Shown here in pieces: positions 1 through 7,106 of a stretch of DNA of 64,000 nt (position 1 is the first letter of the stretch; every line of letters begins with the position of its first letter). Under the pieces are notes generated by a model, which made no database searches, was not told the DNA's origin, and was given only the letters and a program-made list of their open reading frames with translations. Origin of the DNA: Paenibacillus sp. FJAT-26967. GTDB lineage: Bacteria; Bacillota; Bacilli; Paenibacillales; NBRC-103111. Location of the stretch: contig NZ_LMXH01000008.1 of the NCBI RefSeq assembly GCF_001541095.1, forward strand, positions 62,001 through 126,000, given 5' to 3'. Position numbers and translations under genes: made by a program.

Positions 1-193
1 GGAAGGAGCTTTTCAAGTAAGAAGGGAAGGCAGAGAATGGCTGCGGGGTTATTCTCAGACATTCGGCCGAACCACCTTACGTGTGCTCATTCTCGATGAT
101 GTGTACACGACGGGGAGCACCCTTAATCAATGTGCGAAGACTCTGACAAGGGAATTTCCTTTAGAGGTATACGGGTTGATGTGGGCCCGATAA
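1..193 (+). CDS. comFC: ComFC-type phosphoribosyltransferase-fold protein, 3' end only
   Basis: This is the C-terminal ~63 codons of a gene that enters from the left edge, read in the frame starting at base 2 and ending with TAA at 191-193. The fragment carries the phosphoribosyltransferase signature LILDDVYTTGST, in which the paired Asp residues and TTGST loop bind the 5-phosphate of PRPP-like ligands. ComFC proteins take part in DNA uptake during competence, probably on the cytoplasmic side of the membrane. In B. subtilis comFC lies directly upstream of yvyF and flgM, exactly as here, and that context decides between ComFC and other PRTases. No terminator is obvious behind it. The N-terminal zinc-finger part lies outside the window. 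Confidence 0.88.
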   Translation, partial: EGAFQVRREGREWLRGYSQTFGRTTLRVLILDDVYTTGSTLNQCAKTLTREFPLEVYGLMWAR

Positions 194-313
194 TTTTTTG
201 CTTAGAGACCAGCGGTAGTTGATTATCGGTTAGAATTTTGGTGTAATTTATTCTTCAGGCAGCTTTTTAGCATAAGGATTCTGGTTGGTTAATTAAATAA
301 GGTGGAACTCCAT

Positions 314-451
314 ATGTTTCTTTTATTTTATGGGTATACCCGTTGTACGCTTTGTCCTATAAAAGGCGAATTCTTCAAAATTTCCACATACTTCCGGGCA
401 GCTCTTCTCAAGGTCAGATGGATACGTTACACTAGGTACATACCCTATTAA
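314..451 (+). CDS. possible 45-residue small ORF (hypothetical)
   Basis: An ATG at 314 is preceded by AAGGTGGAA, a plausible ribosome binding site with 8-base spacing, and opens a 45-codon frame closed by TAA 15 bases before yvyF. The predicted peptide begins MFLLFYGYTRCTLCP and is basic and aromatic-rich. I do not recognise it. It may only be leader sequence of the yvyF-flg operon; nothing except the ribosome binding site and the position argues for translation. The rest of the comFC-yvyF gap (194-465) shows no convincing promoter or terminator. Confidence 0.18.
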   Translation: MFLLFYGYTRCTLCPIKGEFFKISTYFRAALLKVRWIRYTRYIPY

Positions 452-465
452 CAAAGGTGATTACA

Positions 466-882
466 ATGAGTATGAACGTACAGAACTGTCCGAGATGCGG
501 CAAGTTATTTGTAAAGAGCTTCGCAGAGTCCTGCCCGGCGTGTGTAAAAGAAACAGAGGCGCAATACACGGCGTGTGTAGAATTTCTCCGCAACAATCGC
601 AAATCCGACCTTCAGGAACTCCATGAGGGAACCGAAGTCCCAATGCGGCAGATTATCCGGTTTATCCGGGAAGGCAGAATTTCCATTGCGGATTCCCCTA
701 ATGTCACATATCCATGTGAAGTTTGCGGTTCGCCGATTCGGGAACACACGATGTGTGACTCCTGCCGCCAGAGATTAGTTAAGGATGTTAACCAGGTTTT
801 GGAAGAAGGCAAAAGCAGCGCAGCTGCTGAGAAGGAGTCTCTTCATTACCGGATTACAGACCGTTTGAAAGAGCGTCATTAA
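466..882 (+). CDS. yvyF: YvyF-family flagellar operon protein with two zinc-ribbon-like Cys pairs
   Basis: The 138-residue protein has CPRC (residues 8-11) and CPAC (23-26) near the N-terminus and a second CEVC/CDSC pair after residue 80, giving two CxxC...CxxC zinc-ribbon-like modules. It ends in a charged helical tail. This pattern and its place between comFC and flgM identify the YvyF family, whose biochemical role is not established. A regulatory or assembly function in late flagellar expression is only inferred. The start is ATG at 466, because AAAGGTGAT at 453-461 is its ribosome binding site; a GTG at 457 lies inside that site and is rejected. A sharp terminator follows at 923-955, so yvyF probably ends the comF-side transcript. 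Confidence 0.8.
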   Translation: MSMNVQNCPRCGKLFVKSFAESCPACVKETEAQYTACVEFLRNNRKSDLQELHEGTEVPMRQIIRFIREGRISIADSPNVTYPCEVCGSPIREHTMCDSCRQRLVKDVNQVLEEGKSSAAAEKESLHYRITDRLKERH

Positions 883-901
883 CAGAAACCCGTTTTTTAA
901 C

Positions 902-929
902 TAAAAAGATTATACTCTCCTGCCGATAA
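902..929 (+). promoter_or_regulatory. sigma-D promoter candidate for flgM operon
   Basis: TAAA at 902-905 (or AAAA one base later) and GCCGATAA at 922-929 match the flagellar sigma-D consensus TAAA-N15-GCCGATAT with a 15-16 base spacer. It lies about 95 bases upstream of flgM, the gene for the sigma-D antagonist, where B. subtilis also has a sigma-D promoter. The -10 element is also the left arm of the terminator at 923-955. Confidence 0.65.
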
Positions 930-955
930 TAGTAATAACGATTATCGGTTTTTTT
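923..955 (+). terminator. rho-independent terminator after yvyF
   Basis: CCGATAAT (923-930) pairs perfectly with ATTATCGG (941-948) across a 10-base loop and is followed by seven T residues. It should stop transcripts coming from comFC-yvyF, leaving flgM to its own promoter. Confidence 0.8.
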
Positions 956-1022
956 GTAAAAACCGGCCGGTTTCCGGTCGTTGCTACATAGAATCCTCCA
1001 AATGATATGAAGAGGTGATGAG

Positions 1023-1286
1023 ATGAAAATCAACGAGAGCCACCGGATTGGGAACGTAAATCCGTATGCCAAACATAAAGATCAAATGCAGGTATCAGCA
1101 GCAGATAAAAGAAACCGCCCGAAGGACGAGGTTCAAATTTCAACGGAAGCCAAGGAACTTCTCGGAGCCGCTGGAGATGACATCCGGACCCGTAAAGTAG
1201 AGGAACTGAAGCAGCAGGTGAAATCAGGTACGTATCATGTTGAAGCCGGCAAAATCGCAGAGAAGCTCCTCCCTTATCTTAAATAA
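1023..1286 (+). CDS. flgM: anti-sigma-D factor FlgM
   Basis: FlgM binds the flagellar sigma factor (SigD) in the cytoplasm and holds it inactive until the hook-basal body is complete. The 87-residue protein shows the family layout: a polar, disordered N-terminal half with NPYAKH, then the conserved SigD-binding C-terminal half with VQISTEAKELL and RTRKVEELKQQVKSGTY, ending in AEKLLPYLK. The length is normal. The ATG at 1023 follows GAAGAGGTGAT. It heads the flgM-flgN-flgK-flgL series and has a candidate sigma-D promoter just upstream, giving the usual negative feedback loop. Confidence 0.95.
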   Translation: MKINESHRIGNVNPYAKHKDQMQVSAADKRNRPKDEVQISTEAKELLGAAGDDIRTRKVEELKQQVKSGTYHVEAGKIAEKLLPYLK

Positions 1287-1310
1287 GACTGACAGAAATA
1301 GGTGACTACC

Positions 1311-1811
1311 ATGCCTGTAACGGAAATTGCGTCTGTACTGGACCGGATGATCGAATGCCACCAGCAGCTTCAAGTAATCGGTGTTCGCAAGAGAGAAGCG
1401 ATTCTGCAGAATTCTATTCAAGAGCTCTCGGCTCTTGTTCACAAGGAATCGAAGTGTGTTCGTGAAATACAGGAACTCGACCAGCAGCGGATTCTCAAGA
1501 TTAACGAATACCTCGTTTCAAGATGTTATAAAATGAATCCCAATATTACCGTGAGTGAGCTCGTTAAGCTTGTTTTTAAGGCAGAGGAGAAGCAGCTTCT
1601 AATGGATCGTCAAGAGAAGCTGCTTCGTGAGCTGCTGCAGCTCAAAGAGCTTAACGAGACGAACCGTCAACTGGTTGAACAGTCTCTTGGATATATAGAT
1701 CTTTCCCTTGATCTATTGACGGCTACGCCTGAGCAAGACGCGGTGTATGCACATCCGGCTCAGCAAGGACAATCCAAGCGGAAGAACGCTTATTTTGACA
1801 CAAGAGCTTAA
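1311..1811 (+). CDS. flgN: flagellar export chaperone FlgN
   Basis: The 166-residue, strongly helical protein is rich in Glu, Gln, Lys and Leu with no signal peptide or membrane segment, as expected of FlgN. FlgN is the cytoplasmic chaperone that delivers the hook-filament junction proteins FlgK and FlgL to the export gate. Sequence identity in this family is low, so the call leans on helical character, size and its place immediately before flgK. The start is ATG at 1311, with the ribosome binding site ATAGGTGAC before it. An in-frame GTG at 1302 is inside that site. The gap from flgM is 24 bases, so the two are co-transcribed. The Gln/Lys-rich tail (QQGQSKRKN) is probably unstructured. Confidence 0.85.
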   Translation: MPVTEIASVLDRMIECHQQLQVIGVRKREAILQNSIQELSALVHKESKCVREIQELDQQRILKINEYLVSRCYKMNPNITVSELVKLVFKAEEKQLLMDRQEKLLRELLQLKELNETNRQLVEQSLGYIDLSLDLLTATPEQDAVYAHPAQQGQSKRKNAYFDTRA

Positions 1812-1864
1812 CTCTATAAACATACTTGCCGTTAGCAGCGGCGAACAGCAAAGGAAGTGAGTAC

Positions 1865-3430
1865 ATGCGTTCAACATTCCACGGTCTGGAGCTTGGCAAG
1901 CGCGGCGTTATTGCCCAGCAAGTTGCCCTCAATACTACCGGACATAACATATCGAATGTAAATACACCAGGTTATTCCCGTCAGGTAGCGCACATGGTTG
2001 CATCGCGTCCCTTGGAATATCCTTCTGTCACTAATACAACTGCAGCGGGCCAATTAGGGATGGGTGTAGAGGTGAATGCGATACAACGTATTCGCGACAT
2101 TTATTTTGATATCGAGTTCCGGAACCAGAACTCGGCTATGAACGAATCTAAAGTGATTAATGAATCTTTGAGCAATATTGAGGGAATCGTCAATGAGCCT
2201 TCTGACAATGGACTAGCCAAGAATGTAACCGAGTTCTGGAAAGCTTGGCAGGTGCTGAGCAAGAATCCTAGCAGCGAGGATCTCGCTGCCCGTTCAGCAG
2301 TCGTTCAGCAGGCTCTGGCCATGACGGATTCTTTTAACCATATGGCATCACAGCTCGACACGATGAGCAGTAATATTACAGCGAGAATCGATGTCAAGGT
2401 GTCGGAAGCGAACAGTTACGTGACCGAGATATCTGAATTGACCAAGCAGATCAAGCATATTGAATCCGGCGGGGATGACGCGAATGACCTTCGTGATAAG
2501 CGGGATTATCTGGTTGATCAATTATCACAGCTCGGTAATGTCAAGGTTACAGAGACCTCCCAAACTTATCAGATTACGTTTGGGACTACACTAGTTATCG
2601 ACAACATGACTTCGAATCCGGTTACCCAAGCTGCGGTAGCTGGCGTGACAAGCGGACAGATTTTTGGCTACGTGCAGTCCCGCGATACTTTTGTTGCTGA
2701 ATATACCAAACAACTGGATCTTATGGCCAATACACTTGCGACCGGTAAAATCGAAGTTACTTTGCCGGCAGGTACCATCCTGCCTAAAGGAATGACGGTT
2801 CCTGCGGGAGCGCAGATAGATCCTACAAACCCTCGTAAACTGGCGGCTGAAGCTAAAGTAACCGTTGATGGATTAAACGGCTTGCATAAGCTGGGTTATA
2901 CATTGGAGGAACCGGCAGCGAATGGAAGAGACTTCTTTGTTACTTCAGACGGTAGCAGTCCTTTCACGGCGGCTAATATCCGTGTGAACCCGGCTATCGC
3001 CCAAGATTTGAAGCTGTTAGCAGCTTCTCTAAGAGTACAGACTGTGAATAATCCTCCTGCACCATCCATGGACAAGGTTATTCAGAGTAATGGCGATATG
3101 GCTCTTATTATCGGTGGATTGTCTGAGAAAGCATTCAATTTTGGTGCAGATGCCTTGACTGCTTCGGCGAGTTATGGCGGGTACTATGAAGCGGTTATGA
3201 GCCAGCTTGGGATTCAAACCGATCATTCCAAGAAAATGACAGAGAATGGTGAACTGCTTACCAATCACGCAGATAGCCTGCGTCAATCTATAAGTGGTGT
3301 CTCGCCGGATGAAGAAACGGCTAATTTAATTAAATTCCAGCATGCTTATACGGCCTCAGCCCGTGTAATCACAGTTATGGATGAACTATTAGAAAAACTC
3401 ATTAACGGCACCGGCGTAGTCGGTAGATAG
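1865..3430 (+). CDS. flgK: flagellar hook-associated protein 1 (FlgK)
   Basis: FlgK forms the first junction ring between hook and filament outside the cell. The 521-residue protein has the N-terminal D0 helix signature (STFHGLELGKRGVIAQQVAL then NISNVNTPGYSRQ) and the C-terminal D0 helix ending FQHAYTASARVITVMDELLE. The variable middle supplies the outer domains. It has no signal peptide because it is exported through the flagellar type III apparatus. The start is ATG at 1865 behind AAAGGAAGTGAGT; the same frame stays open 39 bases upstream but without a ribosome binding site. Its chaperone flgN lies upstream and flgL follows after 14 bases. Confidence 0.96.
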   Translation: MRSTFHGLELGKRGVIAQQVALNTTGHNISNVNTPGYSRQVAHMVASRPLEYPSVTNTTAAGQLGMGVEVNAIQRIRDIYFDIEFRNQNSAMNESKVINESLSNIEGIVNEPSDNGLAKNVTEFWKAWQVLSKNPSSEDLAARSAVVQQALAMTDSFNHMASQLDTMSSNITARIDVKVSEANSYVTEISELTKQIKHIESGGDDANDLRDKRDYLVDQLSQLGNVKVTETSQTYQITFGTTLVIDNMTSNPVTQAAVAGVTSGQIFGYVQSRDTFVAEYTKQLDLMANTLATGKIEVTLPAGTILPKGMTVPAGAQIDPTNPRKLAAEAKVTVDGLNGLHKLGYTLEEPAANGRDFFVTSDGSSPFTAANIRVNPAIAQDLKLLAASLRVQTVNNPPAPSMDKVIQSNGDMALIIGGLSEKAFNFGADALTASASYGGYYEAVMSQLGIQTDHSKKMTENGELLTNHADSLRQSISGVSPDEETANLIKFQHAYTASARVITVMDELLEKLINGTGVVGR

Positions 3431-3444
3431 GGGGTAAATAAAAG

Positions 3445-4356
3445 ATGAGGATCACCCAGAGCATGATGAGCTCTTCGATGATGAGAGGCCTCCAGGCGAA
3501 CTATAGCCGGATGAATAAATATCAGGAACAGGCTCTTACAGAGCGGAGGATCAATAGACCTTCTGACGATGCCGTTGGTATTGCAAGCGCACTGCGTTAT
3601 CGGGGTGAGCTAGGTATGACGGAACAGTTTGAGCAGAATGTCGAAGATGCTGACTCTTGGATGAAGTTTAATGATACGATGATGAGTGAAGCAGTAAAAA
3701 TTCTCCATACGGTCTCTGAGAAAGCGGTACAAGGTACAACTGAGTCTATAAATCCGGAAGCTAGGAAGATTTTGAGTAAGGAAATCGACGAGTTGTACAA
3801 ACAATTGGTAGCCATCGGAAACTCTCAGTTTAAAGGGAAATACATTTTTAATGGACAAATGACCGATCAGAAACCTTTTTCTGACGATCCTGCCAATACG
3901 GCTTTCACGCTAGATGATGGTAAGATGCGTTATCAAATTGGAGCGGGTATTTATGCCGAAGTAAATTCACTTGGTAAAGATGTTTTTGGTGCATATCAGG
4001 ACCCTGCCGATCCGACAAAGACCACCAATGTTTTCAAAGCACTGGATAATCTCAAAAAAGCACTAAATAATGATTCCACTGCAGATATTGAAAAGGGTAT
4101 CACCGAAATACAAACGAGTATGGATCGCATAATCTATGCGCAAGCAGATGTGGGAGCGCGGCAGAATCGATTGGCGTTTACAGCCAGTCGTTTAGAGGAT
4201 CTAAATCTCAATTATGTTGATTTACAGTCCAAGGTTGAGGATATTAATGTTCCAACAACCATCACAGAACTCAAAACAGCTGAAGGTATCTACCAGCTTT
4301 CTCTGGATACAATGGCAAGAATCATTCGTCCAAGCCTCATGGATTTTCTAAGATAG
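3445..4356 (+). CDS. flgL: flagellar hook-associated protein 3 (FlgL)
   Basis: FlgL forms the second junction ring, on which the flagellin filament grows. The 303-residue protein starts MRITQSMMSSSMMRGLQAN and contains the flagellin-family N-terminal helix with the INRPSDDAVGIASALRYR motif. Its C-terminal helix is the usual LSLDTMARIIRPSLMDFLR-type end. It is exported without a cleaved signal. The ribosome binding site is the AGGGGG just after the flgK stop. The next gene begins 8 bases after the stop, so flgM to yviE reads as one transcript. Confidence 0.95.
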   Translation: MRITQSMMSSSMMRGLQANYSRMNKYQEQALTERRINRPSDDAVGIASALRYRGELGMTEQFEQNVEDADSWMKFNDTMMSEAVKILHTVSEKAVQGTTESINPEARKILSKEIDELYKQLVAIGNSQFKGKYIFNGQMTDQKPFSDDPANTAFTLDDGKMRYQIGAGIYAEVNSLGKDVFGAYQDPADPTKTTNVFKALDNLKKALNNDSTADIEKGITEIQTSMDRIIYAQADVGARQNRLAFTASRLEDLNLNYVDLQSKVEDINVPTTITELKTAEGIYQLSLDTMARIIRPSLMDFLR

Positions 4357-4364
4357 GGGGCGCT

Positions 4365-4937
4365 ATGGAGCTTCCTCGTATTCAAATTAACCAGCAATAT
4401 ACGAAGGTTGGATTATCTAAGGGTCGTAGCGAATTATCTATAGAGCAGCCCAAGGTAGAGTTAAACCTTCATCAGGAAAATCCTCAAGTAAATATAAGTA
4501 CGGGAAAATCTAGCCTTGAGATTGACTCCACTAAGGCTTGGTCTGCTTTGGGCAGCTCTAAGTTGATTGAAATGAGAGACCGTATAGCTCAGAGCTCGGT
4601 TGACGTATCCATGAACTATATCGCAGAGATTGCCCAAAATGGCGATCGCATGATGGACATTACCAATAAGTCCAGTGCATTTGTTGATATTGCCCGTCAG
4701 AACGCTTTTAAAGACCGACACATAGAGCTTACGGGAGAACCCTCTTATGACAATGTAGATGTGCTGTACACACCTGGTACTATTAGCACGGAGGTTAGTA
4801 AAGGATCAGTAACATTTGATCCGGAATACCATAAGCCTGTTATACAATATGATGCAGGTAAATTAGAAGCTTATATTATTCAAAAGAACGCCATTACTTT
4901 CTCTGTAGTTGGCGGGAAATTTAATGCATCCATTTAG
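4365..4937 (+). CDS. yviE: DUF6470 / YviE-family protein of the flagellar operon
   Basis: The 190-residue protein begins with an RIQINQQYTKVGL segment and repeated short beta-rich stretches (ELSIEQPKVELNL, PQVNISTGKSSLEID), then a helical middle around IAQNGDRMMDI. It is the family found between flgL and fliW in Bacillales (YviE, DUF6470). Its function is not known. There is no signal peptide or membrane segment. It begins 8 bases after flgL and shares that transcript; a strong hairpin with a T run follows it at 4950-4980. The identification rests mainly on position and the N-terminal motif. Confidence 0.75.
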   Translation: MELPRIQINQQYTKVGLSKGRSELSIEQPKVELNLHQENPQVNISTGKSSLEIDSTKAWSALGSSKLIEMRDRIAQSSVDVSMNYIAEIAQNGDRMMDITNKSSAFVDIARQNAFKDRHIELTGEPSYDNVDVLYTPGTISTEVSKGSVTFDPEYHKPVIQYDAGKLEAYIIQKNAITFSVVGGKFNASI

Positions 4938-4949
4938 TCCTTATGAGAC

Positions 4950-4980
4950 AATAGCTATAATTTATAGCTATTCTTTTTTT
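4950..4980 (+). terminator. terminator or attenuator between yviE and fliW
   Basis: AATAGCTATA (4950-4959) and TATAGCTATT (4963-4972) form a perfect 10-bp stem with a 3-base loop, followed by C and seven T. It ends one base before the fliW ribosome binding region. No separate fliW promoter is visible in the short gap, so it may set the level of fliW-csrA by partial read-through. Confidence 0.7.
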
Positions 4981-4995
4981 ATTGGAGGTTAATAT

Positions 4996-5427
4996 ATGAT
5001 TATACGGTCAACAAGATTTGGCGATATTACTTCGTCGGAAGATCAACTTATCACGTTTGAGCCGGGCATATTCGGTTTTGAAAATCACCATAAGTATGTA
5101 CTGCTGCAACTTGATGAGAAAGATTCTACTTTTCAGGCACTTCAATCCGTTGATGACGAAGATTTGGCTTTTGTAATCACAGAACCCTTTTTGTTTAAGC
5201 GGGATTATGAATTTGAACTGCCCGTGGCTGTAAGAAATCAGCTTGGTATTGAACGTGAAGAAGACACCCAGGTATTTTCTATCATAACTATACGATCGCA
5301 AAATGATATTACGATTAACTTAAAAGCTCCTATTATTTATAATAAAGCTCTGAACAAAGCAGCACAAATTGTTCTGGAAAGTGTGGTCTATTCTATCCGT
5401 CATCCTCTTACAAAAGGAGGCTCTTAG
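4996..5427 (+). CDS. fliW: flagellar assembly factor FliW
   Basis: FliW binds either unexported flagellin or the translational repressor CsrA. When flagellin leaves through the export gate, FliW is freed and sequesters CsrA, so flagellin translation rises. The 143-residue protein carries the family features: [19 protein letters not shown] near the N-terminus, [12 protein letters not shown] in the middle and [11 protein letters not shown] near the C-terminus. The ATG at 4996 has ATTGGAGGT upstream. The stop lies one base before csrA, coupling the two partners of the switch. Confidence 0.95.
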   Translation: MIIRSTRFGDITSSEDQLITFEPGIFGFENHHKYVLLQLDEKDSTFQALQSVDDEDLAFVITEPFLFKRDYEFELPVAVRNQLGIEREEDTQVFSIITIRSQNDITINLKAPIIYNKALNKAAQIVLESVVYSIRHPLTKGGS

Positions 5428-5428
5428 C

Positions 5429-5680
5429 ATGCTGATTCTGTCCCGACTTAAAGGTGAAAAGATTATGATTGGGCAAGATATAGTGCTGACTATATTGGAT
5501 GTAGCAGGCGATCAAGTGAGAATTGGTATAGATGCACCCAAAGATATCTCGATCTACCGTGAGGAAATATATAAAGCCATTCAAACTGAAAACAAAGCAG
5601 CTGTTCGTTTGGATGGAGATGCTAAGTCATTGTTACAAAAGATTTTATCTAGCCAAGACGATCTAGGACCAAACATCTAA
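5429..5680 (+). CDS. csrA: translational regulator CsrA
   Basis: CsrA is a small dimeric RNA-binding protein that blocks ribosome access at GGA motifs, chiefly on the flagellin leader in Bacillus. The 83-residue protein starts [15 protein letters not shown] and contains the RNA-binding segment around [19 protein letters not shown]; the Arg of YREE is the family's key RNA contact. The C-terminal tail is acidic and disordered, and a little longer than usual. The ATG at 5429 has AAAGGAGG upstream, inside fliW; a longer in-frame reading from 5369 has no ribosome binding site. The next gene downstream is its expected target, hag. Confidence 0.95.
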   Translation: MLILSRLKGEKIMIGQDIVLTILDVAGDQVRIGIDAPKDISIYREEIYKAIQTENKAAVRLDGDAKSLLQKILSSQDDLGPNI

Positions 5681-5709
5681 AATTTTTTTCGAAACTATTC
5701 AAAAACCTC

Positions 5710-5736
5710 TAAACTAATCTCAAGATAATCCGATAT
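5710..5736 (+). promoter_or_regulatory. sigma-D promoter of flagellin gene
   Basis: TAAA at 5710-5713 and TCCGATAT at 5729-5736 are separated by exactly 15 bases, matching the sigma-D consensus at all positions except the first base of the -10 element. It gives a flagellin leader of about 100 bases, long enough to hold regulatory RNA sites. Confidence 0.85.
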
Positions 5737-5803
5737 ATATATCATGGGAGAAAAGAGGGCATCTGGCGGCCGACAGAGCTTTCTCGATCCACTAATAGGT
5801 GAA

Positions 5804-5837
5804 CGCAAGGATGCGATCACGACCTAATTCAGGGAGG
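5804..5837 (+). promoter_or_regulatory. CsrA-binding sites in the flagellin leader
   Basis: CGCAAGGATGCG (5804-5815) folds as a 4-bp stem CGCA/TGCG with AGGA in the loop, the classic CsrA presentation of GGA. The second GGA lies in the Shine-Dalgarno sequence AGGGAGGAA (5831-5839), 8 bases before the flagellin ATG. Two sites at this distance allow one CsrA dimer to bridge both and cover the ribosome binding site, as known for B. subtilis hag. Binding itself is inferred. Confidence 0.65.
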
Positions 5838-5845
5838 AATTTATT

Positions 5846-6685
5846 ATGCGTATTAATCACAATATCTCTTCTTACAATGCACAACGTCAACTGTCGACTA
5901 ACAACAATGCACAAAGCAAATCTCTGGAGAAACTATCTTCCGGCTATCGCATCAACCGTGCTGCTGATGATGCTGCAGGTCTTGCAATCTCTGAGAAAAT
6001 GCGTAATCAAATCCGTGGTCTGGAGCAAGCGTCGAAGAACTCTCTTGATGGTATTTCCTTGATCCAAACAGCAGAGGGTGCTTTGAACGAAACTCATGCT
6101 ATGCTGCAACGTATGGGCGAACTGTTCACACAAGCTGCGAACGAAGTATTAACTACATCCGACACTGCAAAGATTAAAACAGAAGTAACTGCTCTTAGCG
6201 ATCAAATTGATGCTATTGCAAACCAAACACAATTCAACACTAAAAAATTGCTTAATGGAGATACTACATCTCTGAAGTTCCAAGTCGGAGCTAACGAGAA
6301 CGAAACTATCAGTCTGAGCTTGGTAAGCATGAAGGCTGCTGCCCTCGGCGTAGACGCTGGTACTTTGGTTGACCTTGGTGCCTCTACTGCTGCTACTATG
6401 AATAAAGATGCATCTGACAATATGAAATTAGTACAGACAGCTATTGACACTGTATCCACAACTCGTTCGAACCTGGGTGCTGTTCAAAACCGTCTGGAAC
6501 ACACAATCAACAACCTGGGCACAACTGCTGAAAACCTGCAAGCTGCTGAGTCCCGTATCCGTGATGTAGACATGGCGAAAGAAATGAGCGAATTCACGAA
6601 GAATGGAATTCTGCAACAAGCTGCAACTGCAATGCTTGCTCAAGCTAACCAACAGCCACAAGGTGTTCTTCAATTGCTTCGTTAA
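5846..6685 (+). CDS. hag: flagellin (filament subunit)
   Basis: This gene encodes the filament protein, exported through the flagellar apparatus. The 279-residue protein keeps the conserved D0/D1 helices: N-terminal MRINHNISSYNAQRQLS with LSSGYRINRAADDAAGLAIS, and C-terminal SRIRDVDMAKEMSEFTK with LAQANQQPQGVLQLLR. The central variable part is very short, so the filament should have almost no outer D2/D3 domains. It has its own sigma-D promoter, a CsrA-controlled leader and a strong terminator. Codon use looks biased, as for a highly expressed gene. A glycosyltransferase and a FliB methylase downstream are likely modifiers of its exposed Ser/Thr and Lys residues (inference). Confidence 0.97.
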   Translation: MRINHNISSYNAQRQLSTNNNAQSKSLEKLSSGYRINRAADDAAGLAISEKMRNQIRGLEQASKNSLDGISLIQTAEGALNETHAMLQRMGELFTQAANEVLTTSDTAKIKTEVTALSDQIDAIANQTQFNTKKLLNGDTTSLKFQVGANENETISLSLVSMKAAALGVDAGTLVDLGASTAATMNKDASDNMKLVQTAIDTVSTTRSNLGAVQNRLEHTINNLGTTAENLQAAESRIRDVDMAKEMSEFTKNGILQQAATAMLAQANQQPQGVLQLLR

Positions 6686-6698
6686 GATTAGCATAGAG

Positions 6699-6726
6699 CC
6701 GGCCGGGATTCCGGCCGGTTTTTTTT
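6699..6726 (+). terminator. rho-independent terminator after flagellin
   Basis: CCGGCCGG (6699-6706), loop GATT and CCGGCCGG (6711-6718) form a GC-only stem followed by eight T. The flaG start is only 26 bases further on and no promoter is visible between, so flaG-fliD-fliS may depend on read-through of this site. Confidence 0.9.
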
Positions 6727-6751
6727 AATACTTAGGTTAGGAGAGTATTAA

Positions 6752-7093
6752 ATGAAAGTAAATCAAGGACCTACGCCTACTTCCCTGACACCGCTGTTAA
6801 ACATTATTTCTTCTTCATCTATCCCGGACACAATAGAAACCGATTTATCTACAATTACCAGTATAGAAGAGTCTTATACTCTACCTCAGCTTGTTGAAAA
6901 GTTGAATACAGCCCTTTCTGAATCGGACACACATATTCAAGTGAAGATTCATGATAAAACAAACACGATTATGGTAGTCGTTGTTAATGATGATACCGAA
7001 GAAGTTATTCGGGAAATTCCTTCAGAGAAAATCTTGGATTTAATGTACAACATGTGTGTAAATGTGGGTGTTTTCTTAGATAGAAAAATCTAA
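6752..7093 (+). CDS. flaG: FlaG-family flagellar protein
   Basis: The 113-residue protein has the FlaG pattern: a variable N-terminal half, then VKIHDKTNTIMVVVVNDDT and EEVIREIPSEKILDLMYNM. FlaG proteins sit between flagellin and fliD in many bacteria and affect filament length, but their molecular action is not settled. The ATG at 6752 follows TTAGGAGAG, with no promoter of its own between the flagellin terminator and the start. fliD follows after 13 bases with GGAGG, so the two are translated from one message. Confidence 0.88.
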   Translation: MKVNQGPTPTSLTPLLNIISSSSIPDTIETDLSTITSIEESYTLPQLVEKLNTALSESDTHIQVKIHDKTNTIMVVVVNDDTEEVIREIPSEKILDLMYNMCVNVGVFLDRKI

Positions 7094-7106
7094 AAGGAGG
7101 GATACA

